From Bacteroidales bacterium (GTDB lineage Bacteria; Bacteroidota; Bacteroidia; Bacteroidales; F082): 64,000 nt of DNA. The stretch spans positions 40,848 through 104,847 of the forward strand of contig JAQVLA010000009.1 in the NCBI GenBank assembly GCA_028704385.1, written 5' to 3'. The notes beneath the pieces are model-generated. The model was not told where the DNA came from, did not search any database, and saw nothing but the letters and a program-made list of their open reading frames with translations. The position numbers and the translations under genes are program-made. How positions within the stretch are numbered: the first letter of the stretch is position 1; the number at the start of each line of letters is the position of its first letter. Of this stretch, positions 28,378 to 37,321 are shown piece by piece.

Positions 28378-29607
28378 ATGAGCGAGTTAATAAATAATTC
28401 GGAGAATAGAAGAAGCACCCTGAAACAATTGATCCTACGTTTGCACGCCGGCGAACCGGAACAGGCATTGCGCAAAGAACTGATGGAAACATTAAAATCA
28501 ATTCCCTATGGCGAGGTAGTGGAGGTGGAGCAGGAGCTGATCAGCGAAGGCCTTCCGGAAACTGAAGTATTGCGGCTTTGTGATGCCCATTCAGCTGTTT
28601 TGCAGGGGAATATCGATATGAGTGGAAGCAAGGGAATTGCTGAAGGCCATCCTGTGGATGTGTTTCGCGAGGAAAATCGTGCTTTGCGCAAGCTTACTGC
28701 TCAAACACGAGATTTATTAAAGGAAATAGCTTCACTTGAGCGTGAGGATATTAAACTGGAAATATTAAAATTGCGTGGCTTTTTCAATCAGTTATTTGAT
28801 GTTGACAAGCATTATCAACGCAAGGAATATCTGCTCTTTCCATTTCTTGAACGGGTTGGAATAACAGGGCCGCCCAAGGTGATGTGGGGCAAGCATGATG
28901 AAATTCGTGAGCAGATAAAAGGAGCTATCGAATTACTTCAAACAGAAGATATTACACCAGATGATCTACAGGCTGCAGCTGAAATTGTATTGATTCCGGC
29001 ACTTTTTGGTGTGGAAGATATGATCATCAAGGAGGAGGAATTTCTTTTCCCGATGTCGCTGGATAAACTTACAGATATTGATTGGTACGAAATTGCTAAA
29101 CAATCTATTGAAATTGGTTTTTGCCTGTATGATCCGCAAGTTGACTGGAAACCTGATTGGTTGCCTAAACAATCAATCAATGAGGCACAAAAAGCTGGTG
29201 GTCATGTGCAAATGCCTTCGGGAAGTTTTTCTGTTGAAGAACTTCTGGCCATTCTCAACACCATTCCGGTGGATATGACTTTTGTGGATAAAGACGATAA
29301 GGTGAAATATTTTACACAGGGAAGTGAAAGGATTTTCACCCGTAACCGTTCGATCCTCAATCGTGACGTAAGGCTTTGTCATCCGCCGGCCAGTGCGCAT
29401 ATCGTGGATAAAATCATTGACGACTTCAAATCCGGAAAGCAAAGCCGGGCACCTTTCTGGATCAATAAAGGTGGAAAGTTTGTGCACATCGAATATTTTG
29501 CCTTACGCAATGAACAGGGCGACTATCTTGGAACACTGGAAGTTTCGCAGGATCTGACCCAGTACCGTGCGCTGGAGGGTGAACAAAGAATTTTATCATA
29601 CAAATAA
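28378..29607 (+). CDS. DUF438 sensor: hemerythrin-like plus PAS domain
   Basis: 409 residues. Domain order: DUF438 (about 10-80), a hemerythrin HHE-type four-helix bundle (about 95-235) with His/Glu ligands in D-K-H-Y-Q-R-K-E-Y, G-K-H-D-E-I-R and K-E-E-E-F-L-F-P, then a PAS domain (about 285-400) beginning with L-L-A-I-L-N-T-I-P-V-D-M-T-F-V-D. No kinase or output domain follows. A non-haem diiron site that senses oxygen or nitric oxide is the natural reading of this family, but ligand binding is not shown here. It is followed 9 bases later by a DUF1858/DUF2249 protein, a recurrent partner in facultative anaerobes. Confidence 0.88.
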   Translation: MSELINNSENRRSTLKQLILRLHAGEPEQALRKELMETLKSIPYGEVVEVEQELISEGLPETEVLRLCDAHSAVLQGNIDMSGSKGIAEGHPVDVFREENRALRKLTAQTRDLLKEIASLEREDIKLEILKLRGFFNQLFDVDKHYQRKEYLLFPFLERVGITGPPKVMWGKHDEIREQIKGAIELLQTEDITPDDLQAAAEIVLIPALFGVEDMIIKEEEFLFPMSLDKLTDIDWYEIAKQSIEIGFCLYDPQVDWKPDWLPKQSINEAQKAGGHVQMPSGSFSVEELLAILNTIPVDMTFVDKDDKVKYFTQGSERIFTRNRSILNRDVRLCHPPASAHIVDKIIDDFKSGKQSRAPFWINKGGKFVHIEYFALRNEQGDYLGTLEVSQDLTQYRALEGEQRILSYK

Positions 29608-29616
29608 GAAAAAAGG

Positions 29617-30138
29617 ATGGAAGAAAATCTCATTATAACACCTAAAACAAAGGTTTTACAGCTTCTTGAAGCTTATCCACAGTTGGAGGATGTTTTGATA
29701 GAATATTTTCCTGCATTTAGCAAGCTGAAAAATCCCATTTTGCGCAAGACAGTAGCCAAAATTGCCACGCTGCAACAAGCTGCCAATGTTGGAAATGTAA
29801 AAGTGGAAACGCTCATCAATGTGCTGCGCAAGGAAGTCGGTCAGGAACTATTGGAATATGCCGATCAAAAACAGGCCAAAACAACTATGCCTCAATGGTT
29901 TGATCCTTCAAAGGTGGTCATGGAACTAGATGTTGCACCAATGCTGGATGCCGGAGAACATCCTGTTAGTCAGGTTGTATCAGATTTAAAAAATCTTACA
30001 AAAGGAGACTTGTACCTGCTAAAGGCTCCCTTTTTACCGGCTCCTTTGATTGATAAAGCTACAAGTTTGGGGTTTGAAAATCATGTTGTTGTGAAAGGTG
30101 AGGATCATTTCGAAATTTATTTCAACCGAATGGATTAA
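29617..30138 (+). CDS. DUF1858-DUF2249 protein
   Basis: 173 residues: an N-terminal DUF1858 helical module (T-P-K-T-K-V-L-Q-L-L-E-A-Y-P near residue 5) and a C-terminal DUF2249, a small TusA-like alpha/beta fold starting L-D-V-A-P-M-L-D-A-G-E-H-P. Such proteins occur with hemerythrins and nitrite/NO reduction genes. There is no Cys at the TusA position, so sulfur transfer is unlikely. Operon with the DUF438 gene. Confidence 0.82.
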   Translation: MEENLIITPKTKVLQLLEAYPQLEDVLIEYFPAFSKLKNPILRKTVAKIATLQQAANVGNVKVETLINVLRKEVGQELLEYADQKQAKTTMPQWFDPSKVVMELDVAPMLDAGEHPVSQVVSDLKNLTKGDLYLLKAPFLPAPLIDKATSLGFENHVVVKGEDHFEIYFNRMD

Positions 30139-30336
30139 TGGGAATTTAAAAAGTGCTCCTCCATGGGAGAAAAGCCCGAAGAAAGCGCAGATTTACGCTT
30201 ATTTAGCGTACTGAGAAACGATTTTTTTAATTCAGTGATAATCGGTGCTATCCATTTGAAAATTGGCATCCAAAGCTTTCTGAAGCGAAAAGTATTTCAA
30301 TGGTTTTGAGTCGAAACCCAGACGTTTAAAATGCCT

Positions 30337-30344
30337 TACCTTTG
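30337..30344 (+). promoter_or_regulatory. -7 box of the methyltransferase gene
   Basis: TACCTTTG matches TAnnTTTG 23 bases before the GTG start at 30368. Confidence 0.5.
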
Positions 30345-30367
30345 CCCTTTTAACAAAAGCAGTTATA

Positions 30368-31555
30368 GTGCATACAGATTCACAATTTACTTTGATTGCC
30401 AAAACGGTTTCGGGCTTGGAGCCACTGCTGGCCAACGAATTATCGACTCTTGGAGCAACTGAGATTTTACCTTTGACCCGCGCGGTTAGCTTTAATGCCG
30501 ACAAACAATTAATGTACCGGGCAAATTATGAACTTCGAACAGCCCTGCGTGTGTTAAAGCCCATCTTTCATTTTGTGGCCCGCAACGAAAATGCCTTATA
30601 TGATGGTGTGGCAAAATTTCATTGGCACGAGTTGTTTTCGGTTGACCAAACTTTTGCCATTGATGCAGTGGTGAGTGGTACTGCCTTCACGCATTCGCAT
30701 TATGTGGCTTTGAAAACCAAAGATGCCATTGTCGATCAGTTCAGGGAGCGTTTTGGTGCCCGGCCATCCATCGATGTGAATAATCCTGATTTGCGCATCA
30801 ATGTGCATATAGCCGAAGATCAGGTGAGTCTGTTGCTGGATAGTTCAGGTGAATCACTGCATAAAAGGGGCTACCGCACCATGGTGGATAAGGCTCCGAT
30901 AAATGAGGTGCTGGCAGCAGGATTGATACTAATGACCAGCTGGCAGGGCGATAGCAATTTTGTGGATGCCATGTGCGGTTCAGGAACCATTCCGATAGAG
31001 GCCGCCATGATCGGGATGCAGATTCCGGCCGGTTATTACCGCAATTCCTATGGTTTTATGAGATGGAAGGATTATGACCCTGAACTATGGGAAAGCGTCA
31101 AAAGCAATGCTGATGATCAAATCCGTGAAATTGAAGGGCACATTTTAGGTTCTGATCATTCGGCCAAGGCTGTCGATATTGCCCGTTCCAATGTGCGGAA
31201 TGCCCGCCTGAATCACGATATCCAAATCATCAAAAAAGATATGGAGGCTCTGGCACCGCCCGAAGGTGGAGGCATCTTGCTGATCAATCCACCTTATGGC
31301 GAAAGGCTGGAGGAGGAAGACCTCACCGCTTTGTATAAAACCATTGGCGACAGCCTTAAAAAGCAATTCAAGGGTTATCATGCATGGATAATCAGCAGCG
31401 ACCTGCAAGCATTGAAAAGGATCGGGTTGAAACCCTCCATCAAAAAAACTGTTTTCAATGGACCTCTTGAATGCCGTTTTATGCGTTTCGACATTTTCGA
31501 AGGATCCTACAAACAAATGAAAACTGAAAAAGCTGAGAAGCCAAGGGATAGGTAG
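30368..31555 (+). CDS. THUMP-domain 23S rRNA (guanine-N2) methyltransferase, RlmL-type
   Basis: 395 residues starting at GTG, the only start between the promoter box at 30337 and the conserved F-T-L-I-A-K-T. N-terminal THUMP RNA-binding domain (about 45-160), then a class I SAM methyltransferase with F-V-D-A-M-C-G-S-G-T near residue 198 and the catalytic N-P-P-Y-G near 307. It matches the N-terminal half of E. coli RlmL (m2G2445) and lacks the RlmK half, as usual in Bacteroidota. Confidence 0.92.
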   Translation: MHTDSQFTLIAKTVSGLEPLLANELSTLGATEILPLTRAVSFNADKQLMYRANYELRTALRVLKPIFHFVARNENALYDGVAKFHWHELFSVDQTFAIDAVVSGTAFTHSHYVALKTKDAIVDQFRERFGARPSIDVNNPDLRINVHIAEDQVSLLLDSSGESLHKRGYRTMVDKAPINEVLAAGLILMTSWQGDSNFVDAMCGSGTIPIEAAMIGMQIPAGYYRNSYGFMRWKDYDPELWESVKSNADDQIREIEGHILGSDHSAKAVDIARSNVRNARLNHDIQIIKKDMEALAPPEGGGILLINPPYGERLEEEDLTALYKTIGDSLKKQFKGYHAWIISSDLQALKRIGLKPSIKKTVFNGPLECRFMRFDIFEGSYKQMKTEKAEKPRDR

Positions 31556-31592
31556 TTCATTTTTGAGAGGGAGTTGGCTCGCTCAATCACTG

Positions 31593-31895
31593 TTAATCAT
31601 AATGGCGCTGTTCAATAGGAATTTGCTTTACTTTTTCAATATTATCGATAATCTTAAAAAGTGTGAGTTTCAATTTTTCTTTTTCAGGTGGTTCACCACA
31701 AAACATATCATCTAATTCCCAATCTTCTGCTTCAATTATTTCTTTGGTAAGTTTTGCTGCTTTATTGAGGTATTCTGTTTCATTTTTACAAATACCAGAT
31801 AATAACCCATAATGTAAAGTTAAATCATGCGTCAATTGCTCTGCCTCTCTTAAAATTCCATTATATGCTTCTCTTGATAAATCGTCTGTATCCAT
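31593..31895 (-). CDS. Conserved hypothetical helical protein
   Basis: 100 residues, acidic and almost wholly helical, without signal peptide or membrane segment. I do not recognise a named domain. The composition (Y-N-x-x-x-x-E-A-E-x-L-T-H-D-L-T-L-x-x-G-L-L near residue 10) resembles small Bacteroidota proteins found singly near toxin-antitoxin or restriction genes. Located 77 bases downstream of the broken AbiEii gene on the same strand. Confidence 0.6.
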   Translation of the reverse strand: MDTDDLSREAYNGILREAEQLTHDLTLHYGLLSGICKNETEYLNKAAKLTKEIIEAEDWELDDMFCGEPPEKEKLKLTLFKIIDNIEKVKQIPIEQRHYD

Positions 31896-31972
31896 AAGTT
31901 GATTTTTTTAGTTGACATTCAGACCTTCGACTTACAGACCTTCAGCCTTTGCTTATAATCAATCGTCTTAGT

Positions 31973-32802
31973 TCACTCAAATCGCATTAATTCAACGAGT
32001 TGTATAAAATAGTCAGTAGACCAGATAGCTAATGCTTCTGGGCGTTGAACAAATGGTTTAACGTCTGCAATCACATGATCGATATTAGTTTGCTTAATCT
32101 TCCCCATAAGTATTGCCTTAAACTGCCTCGCGCTCAGTTGTTCTTCAACGACCAAGCCTGTCTGTATGGCTCTTTGGATAAAATGTTTCAGATTGAATAC
32201 TGTGTTATGTCTTACAAACCACTCAAAATCATACCAGTCGCGACCCTTTACCCGGTTATTCCAATTCCGAAAAAGAAAAGCATGCATCTTTCCGGCATAC
32301 AGATCAGATAGTGAATAGCAACGAGTCATAAACGAAAATGGCAGCAACAAAAGTTTGTGTTCGGTCATAAAGCCTAATGGGGGATTGGTGTCCACTTCTA
32401 TCTTTATTTTAATGCTGCGGTCTATTGTAAACTTTAGATCGTAAACTGCTGTCGTATCCTTCAAAAAGGCGGACTCTACCTGACTATTACTTTTCTTTTC
32501 CTTTTTGGTAATTATACTTTCCTGCCCAGCGTTTCAAACTCCTAAGTGATAGCGCTGAAGTAGTTTTCAAGCTTAAATGTACGCTCTGGCTGCAACAAAG
32601 AAAAGTCCATATCCTCAGAAAATCGCGGCAAGCCATAAAAAATACGCAAACATGTGCCACCATAAAAAGCTGCCTGACTGAAAAATCCAGCCCGGTATAG
32701 TGCCGCAAGCGTTATTTGCTGCATCACCTGGTGAGTGGCATTGAGTAACTCGTCGGTTGACTGAGCTGTGTACTGCGAAAGCATCTGATCAAAAACATTC
32801 AT
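31973..32802 (-). pseudogene. AbiEii/AbiGii-type toxin, broken by nonsense and frameshift
   Basis: A nucleotidyltransferase-fold toxin of the type IV AbiE family. The N-terminal 86 codons contain the fold's motif Y-G-G-T-C-L-R and the acidic pair in F-S-E-D-M-D-F-S, then meet TAG at 32542-32544. In the same frame the family-like E-F-E-T-L-G-R-K-V continues, and a one-base loss near 32515 shifts reading to I-I-T-K-K-E-K...S-A-F-L-K-D-T-T and the C-terminal 163 residues (D-L-Y-A-G-K-M-H-A motif). So two independent lesions interrupt a gene of about 275 codons. The start overlaps the antitoxin stop by four bases (ATGA), the standard AbiE arrangement. Confidence 0.85.
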
Positions 32803-33425
32803 GAGCTTAGATATTTTAGGAGGTGCATGAGTTCATTTTTTTTTCTTCCCACTTTCAGGCATTGGCTAATAATCTTTTTATCAAAAGGTTTAACAGCAGA
32901 AAAATCAATCCTTAAATCCTTCGTTAGAAATTCTGAAATAGCCTTTACAGATTGTAATCGAACGCTATGGGAAGCAAGTATCATATCACAAACAGCCTTT
33001 TCTGGCGAAGCCATTAGCCAGGCATATGACTCTCCAACCTGCTCAAAACGAAGACCAATACTGAACCAGGATTCAGGCATGGTCAGAAAATCAAAAGAAC
33101 CGATGGGAGTCGAAAATTGCTTGGCTCGTTTTGTTGTGATCGATCGTGTAAGATGCACCCTCTCCGGAATCATACCGTAATACGAAAGGGCGGTTTCTAA
33201 TGATACATAGGAAAGGCCATAGAGGTGATTAGCCACCAGTTCCTTCGAAAGTTTTTGCTCGCTGATTGATGTAGCAACAACATACAAACCCCTTTTTAAA
33301 CGAATCAATGCTCCATCCTTCACAAGATCTGCAATTTTATCCTTGGGTGATTTGTAGTGTGCATAAAAATGCACCAACGTGTCGTAAGCAATAGGAATAA
33401 CACCAAATTGTTTGAGCTCTCTCAT
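32799..33425 (-). CDS. AbiEi-type antitoxin / transcriptional regulator
   Basis: 208 residues with an N-terminal winged helix (about 1-55; L-V-K-D-G-A-L-I-R-L-K-R-G-L-Y-V) and the AbiEi C-terminal domain (S-Y-V-S-L-E-T-A-L-S-Y-Y-G-M-I-P-E; P-E-K-A-V-C-D). Type IV antitoxins repress their own promoter through the winged helix and neutralise the toxin without stable binding. The gene looks intact while its toxin is not. The promoter box at 33450 and repeats of TTAATTAAGG at 33428 and 33516 are candidate control sites. Confidence 0.85.
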   Translation of the reverse strand: MRELKQFGVIPIAYDTLVHFYAHYKSPKDKIADLVKDGALIRLKRGLYVVATSISEQKLSKELVANHLYGLSYVSLETALSYYGMIPERVHLTRSITTKRAKQFSTPIGSFDFLTMPESWFSIGLRFEQVGESYAWLMASPEKAVCDMILASHSVRLQSVKAISEFLTKDLRIDFSAVKPFDKKIISQCLKVGRKKNELMHLLKYLSS

Positions 33426-33437
33426 CCTTAATTAAGG
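33426..33437. promoter_or_regulatory. Candidate AbiEi operator palindrome
   Basis: CCTTAATTAAGG is a perfect 12-bp palindrome directly before the abiEi start codon; its core TTAATTAAGG recurs at 33516-33525, on the other side of the promoter. Negative autoregulation is known for AbiEi proteins; binding here is inferred. Confidence 0.35.
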
Positions 33438-33449
33438 TATTGAATAGTG

Positions 33450-33457
33450 CAAATATA
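33450..33457 (-). promoter_or_regulatory. -7 box of the AbiE-type operon
   Basis: TATATTTG on the minus strand fits TAnnTTTG, 24 bases before the antitoxin start codon. Confidence 0.45.
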
Positions 33458-33624
33458 GTTAATTTCGCATGGATATTCGACATATTACCGATTATCTATG
33501 TAAAATCTGCTGCATTTAATTAAGGTCCTCATTCCCATTTGCCCTCACGCATCCCAACCTCTTGGAAGGGGCTTCCCTTCACACATGGCTATTGCTTTCC
33601 GACCTTCCGACACTCGACCTTCGA

Positions 33625-33834
33625 CTAATCCCCTTCTTCCAATTCCTTCAAAACTTTTTCCACATCCAACTCAGTGGCCTGTAACTTATTTCTGCAAATA
33701 CTTATTAAACTGGCAGCTCGTTTCACCTTTTCCGAAAGCTGATCCACGCTGATCTCTCCGCTTTCGATCTCCTGAACGATAAGTTGCAGTTCTTCAAAAG
33801 CCTGGCTGTAATTGATTTCTTCTGATTTATTCAT
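33625..33834 (-). CDS. xseB: Exodeoxyribonuclease VII small subunit
   Basis: 69 residues, typical length. The helical hairpin has Y-S-Q-A-F-E-E-L-Q-L-I-V-Q-E-I-E-S-G and L-S-E-K-V-K-R-A. Several XseB copies bind one XseA to form the single-strand-specific exonuclease used in repair. The start overlaps the end of xseA by eight bases, so translation is coupled to the xseA 3' frame. Confidence 0.92.
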   Translation of the reverse strand: MNKSEEINYSQAFEELQLIVQEIESGEISVDQLSEKVKRAASLISICRNKLQATELDVEKVLKELEEGD

Positions 33835-35223
33835 GATGTTCTGTTTTTTCGTTGATGATACTGATCAATTCACCATCCTGCAAAATGGTTTTAAGGCTCG
33901 CGCCTGTCTTCACATTTTTGATGGAGCTAACTAATTTCCCTTCACTGTAGGTGATGGAATAGCCTCTGCGGAGCACATTCACCGGATCGAGCAGCGATAC
34001 TGTTTTGGCATTGAAATCGAGCTGGGTTTTGTTATGCAGTAAAAAACCCGAAACTTTCATTTTCAATTGCGGCAGTAGATATAAAAGCCGTTCATCTTCT
34101 GTTGAAAGTCTTCTGCGTCCCTGCTGACGGATTGAAGCATTGATAACATTTAATGCATTCTCTTCCAGCTTGCAGCGGTTCATGGTTTGCTTATTGATGG
34201 CCTGCCACAATTCCTGAAACTGCTGTTTGTTGCGCTGTAAAACTTTCAGGCTTTGGGTGTTAAGTCTTTCTGAAAATACTCCAGGTGTTTGTTTTCATCA
34301 CGGGTTTTGCGCTGTACCTGCCTTAGTTTGCGAGTGGCATCATACAGGCTGTCCCTGAAAACCTCAAAACGATCCAACAAAAGATCAGCCAGTTCTGAAG
34401 GTGTGATGGCGTTGGTGTGCGCCACCATTTCGCTCACGGTTTGATTTGTGGCATGGCCAATACCGGTTATTACCGGCAGCGGGAAAGTGGCAATACTGTG
34501 TGCCAGCGAATAATCGTTAAAGGAGGCTAAACCCACTTCTCCTCCGCCTCCGCGGATAATGGCAACCACATCAAAATGATTTTTCAATTTGCTAATGCTA
34601 TTTAGCCTTTGTTTGATCTGCTCAACAGCCTGTGGTCCTTGCAATAAGGATGGAAATAAATGATATTGTAGGCTAAAGCCTTTCATACGTGCCTGCATAA
34701 TTTTTTCGAAATCGGCAAAGCCTTTACTTGTCGATACAGAAATGATGGCGATCCGTTTGGGTAATAAAGGAATTTCCAGCACTTTGTTCTGTGCGAAAAC
34801 CCCCTGTTGTTGCAGCTTTTGGATGGTTTCCTGTTTTTCGCGCTCCAGGTCGCCCAGCGTGAAGGAAGGATCTATGTCGTGTATAAGCAAGCTTAGGCCG
34901 TAATTGGCTTCAAACTGGATACTTACCTCCATCAGCAGGTTGACACCATCAGCCAAAGGCTGTTTCAGATATTGCAGGAATAGCCGGTTGATACGTTGAT
35001 AGTCAGCACTCCAAAGGGTGCTTCGCATCTGAGCCAGCATTTGTCCATTGTGCTTTTGAACCAAATCGGGATAGCAATGCCCTGAGCGGGGATAATGGTT
35101 TAGCTTATTCATTTCGGCCTTCAACCAAAACCTTGAAGTATAGCGCTTTTGAAGTGTTAGTTTGATGCTTTGGGCTACTTCACTCAGGCTGAAAACTTGT
35201 CTGTCGGCAATATTTTGTGGCAT
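33827..35223 (-). pseudogene. xseA: Exodeoxyribonuclease VII large subunit, split by a one-base deletion
   Basis: The 5' part (34246-35223) encodes the OB-fold domain and most of the exonuclease core, including G-H-A-T-N-Q-T near residue 262, and ends in D-L-T-P-K-A-stop. The rest continues in another frame as L-K-V-L-Q-R-N-K-Q-Q-F-Q-E-L to the TAA at 33827. Restoring a C in GCC(C)TG near 34247 would rejoin a normal ~465-residue protein. Either a sequencing/assembly error or a real, recent loss; the rest of both parts is well conserved, which favours an error or a very young mutation. xseB follows with an eight-base overlap. Confidence 0.85.
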
Positions 35224-35353
35224 ATCAATGGCTGTGATGCGAAATTACGAATTCCGTTTTATACTTCCAGCTTTAGCATTATAAACTTCTAAAGGGTCGC
35301 AATTTTTATTTGTTCAAACTTGATGTATCTTAGCTCCTTAAAACACGATAATT

Positions 35354-37321
35354 ATGCTTCGTCTGCTGCTTATTACGGATGACAATACTGAAATAAAGCA
35401 ATTTACTCACCTGGTTTCGAAGATTGACGGGATGGAGTTACTTTATCAGGATAATCCTAAGGTGGGCGAGGTGATTCAAAGTATTTCAGATAACAAACCA
35501 GAAGTGGTCATTTTAGGTGGCTGCAATGCCCAAAAAACGAACTATGATTTTGTTGTCTCCTTGATTGAACGATTTGTTCATATTGCCTTTGTCATTTCCT
35601 GTTCTGAAAACCACAAAGAAGCAGCTTTGTCTCTCATTTCTGTTGGGGCACAGGATTATTTGATCCGCGATCATACCGATGAATTTATTTTGGAAAAGAC
35701 TATTTTGGCAGCCATTGAGCGCGAAAACCTGCGAAAAAAACTTAGCAAGGCTGTCGAGAAGGAACTTGAAGCAAGGCAGTATAGCAACAGGTTGTTGAGT
35801 AGGATGAGTCATGAAATCCGCACCCCAATGAATGCTGTGATCGGCATGGCTGAGATGCTTTTTGAAACAGAGTTAACAAGCAAACAGCGCTACTATACTC
35901 AGCTCATCCGCGAAAGCGGCAATATGCTGGTTAGTCTGTTTAACGATTTGCTGGATTATTCCAAAATTGAAAGCGGACAGGTAAAAATCCATCACCGACC
36001 TATGCTTCTCAGACAAAGCATGCAGGAAACCCTCGAAACCGTACTGAATCAGGCGCTTGAGAAAAAATTGGATATCATACTGCATATTCAGCCAGATCTT
36101 CCGTACATGATGATTGGCGACGCCTTACGCATCAGGCAGGTGGTGATGAATCTGATCGAAAACGCAATTAAGTTTACTCATGCAGGTTATGTGAAACTTA
36201 AAGTAAATATTGATAATCAGGAGGAAAAGTCTTTGTTGGTTATTGCTGTGGAAGACACAGGACAAGGAATCAGGAAAGATGTGTTGCCTCAATTATTCAA
36301 GCCTTATGTGAAAGGAGAAGAACACGAAGCCGCCCAGATAAAGGGAATTGGACTCGGACTGGCCATATGTGATCATCTCGTTAAGCAGATGGATGGTCAG
36401 ATACAGGTAAGTTCGGAGCCTGGCAAAGGCACCACTTTTACGGTGTTGCTGCCACTTTTTGCGGCTGAGGAAGATAAACCTGCAAATGAGCTGAATTGCC
36501 TTGAAAATAAACATGTACTTTTTTTGACTCATGATAACTTGCTTGTTGAATTGCTTAGCGATTATTTTCATCACTGGGGAGCAAAATTCGAGACTCGTAA
36601 GGAAGAACAGGAAACACCTGTATTTACTGATGAATTGAAAGAATATGATCTCTTGATCACCGATCTGCGGGCCAACTTCAAACTCGATCTCAAACTGGTT
36701 GACAGGGTTCGCCAAAGGCATCCAATTCCGCATATCCTGATCAAAGACCGCGAAAAAGTGAATGATCAACTGGTGGTGATTCGCAAGGATACCGTGATTT
36801 TGCTAAAACCAGTGATTATGCATGAACTGTTGCAAACAGTAAAAGCTGTGCTAAATGAAGAAGCCGATGTGCTCATTCAGCGCGATCATCTGCCGCCTGC
36901 CGATGAACATATGGGAGAATATCACCCACTCGAGATACTGGTAGCTGAGGATAATGTAATCAATCAGAAGATCATTTTGAGTGTCTTAAGTCGGTTTGGG
37001 TACAGCCCAAAGCTTGTAGAAAATGGCAAACTGGCAGTAGAATCAGTTCAGCAAAAAACCTACGATCTGATTTTGATGGATATTCAAATGCCGGTAATGA
37101 ACGGAATAGAGGCCACAAAGCGAATTATTGCCAGTGTTCCGGAATCGGCCAGACCGCGAATTGTTGCCCTAACAGCTGATGCTTTGCAGAAAAGTCGAGA
37201 GGAATACCAGCAAAATGGTATGGACGATGTTTTGTATAAACCTGTGCAAACCAAAGATTTACTTCGGGTAATAAACGAAACACTCCACAGTCGTAAAAAC
37301 ACTAAACCGGAAGAGTTTTAG
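35354..37321 (+). CDS. Hybrid sensor histidine kinase, REC-HisKA-HATPase-REC-REC
   Basis: 655 residues, soluble. A degenerate N-terminal receiver (1-125) has Gly at residue 55 where the phospho-Asp should be. HisKA has the H box M-S-H-E-I-R-T-P-M-N with His153. The ATPase domain shows N-L-I-E-N-A, D-T-G-Q-G-I and G-I-G-L-G-L-A-I. A weak middle receiver (about 395-505) precedes a canonical C-terminal receiver with E-D-N near 533 and Asp576 in L-M-D-I-Q-M-P. The signal and the final output partner are unknown. Its stop codon overlaps that of the convergent peroxidase gene (37318-37321). Confidence 0.92.
   Translation: MLRLLLITDDNTEIKQFTHLVSKIDGMELLYQDNPKVGEVIQSISDNKPEVVILGGCNAQKTNYDFVVSLIERFVHIAFVISCSENHKEAALSLISVGAQDYLIRDHTDEFILEKTILAAIERENLRKKLSKAVEKELEARQYSNRLLSRMSHEIRTPMNAVIGMAEMLFETELTSKQRYYTQLIRESGNMLVSLFNDLLDYSKIESGQVKIHHRPMLLRQSMQETLETVLNQALEKKLDIILHIQPDLPYMMIGDALRIRQVVMNLIENAIKFTHAGYVKLKVNIDNQEEKSLLVIAVEDTGQGIRKDVLPQLFKPYVKGEEHEAAQIKGIGLGLAICDHLVKQMDGQIQVSSEPGKGTTFTVLLPLFAAEEDKPANELNCLENKHVLFLTHDNLLVELLSDYFHHWGAKFETRKEEQETPVFTDELKEYDLLITDLRANFKLDLKLVDRVRQRHPIPHILIKDREKVNDQLVVIRKDTVILLKPVIMHELLQTVKAVLNEEADVLIQRDHLPPADEHMGEYHPLEILVAEDNVINQKIILSVLSRFGYSPKLVENGKLAVESVQQKTYDLILMDIQMPVMNGIEATKRIIASVPESARPRIVALTADALQKSREEYQQNGMDDVLYKPVQTKDLLRVINETLHSRKNTKPEEF

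Noticed and set aside
31973..35223. Stop-codon reassignment as the cause of the TAG in the AbiEii-type gene
   Set aside because: TAG is used as the normal terminator elsewhere in the window, for example at the end of the hybrid kinase gene (37319-37321), and the same toxin gene also has a frameshift.
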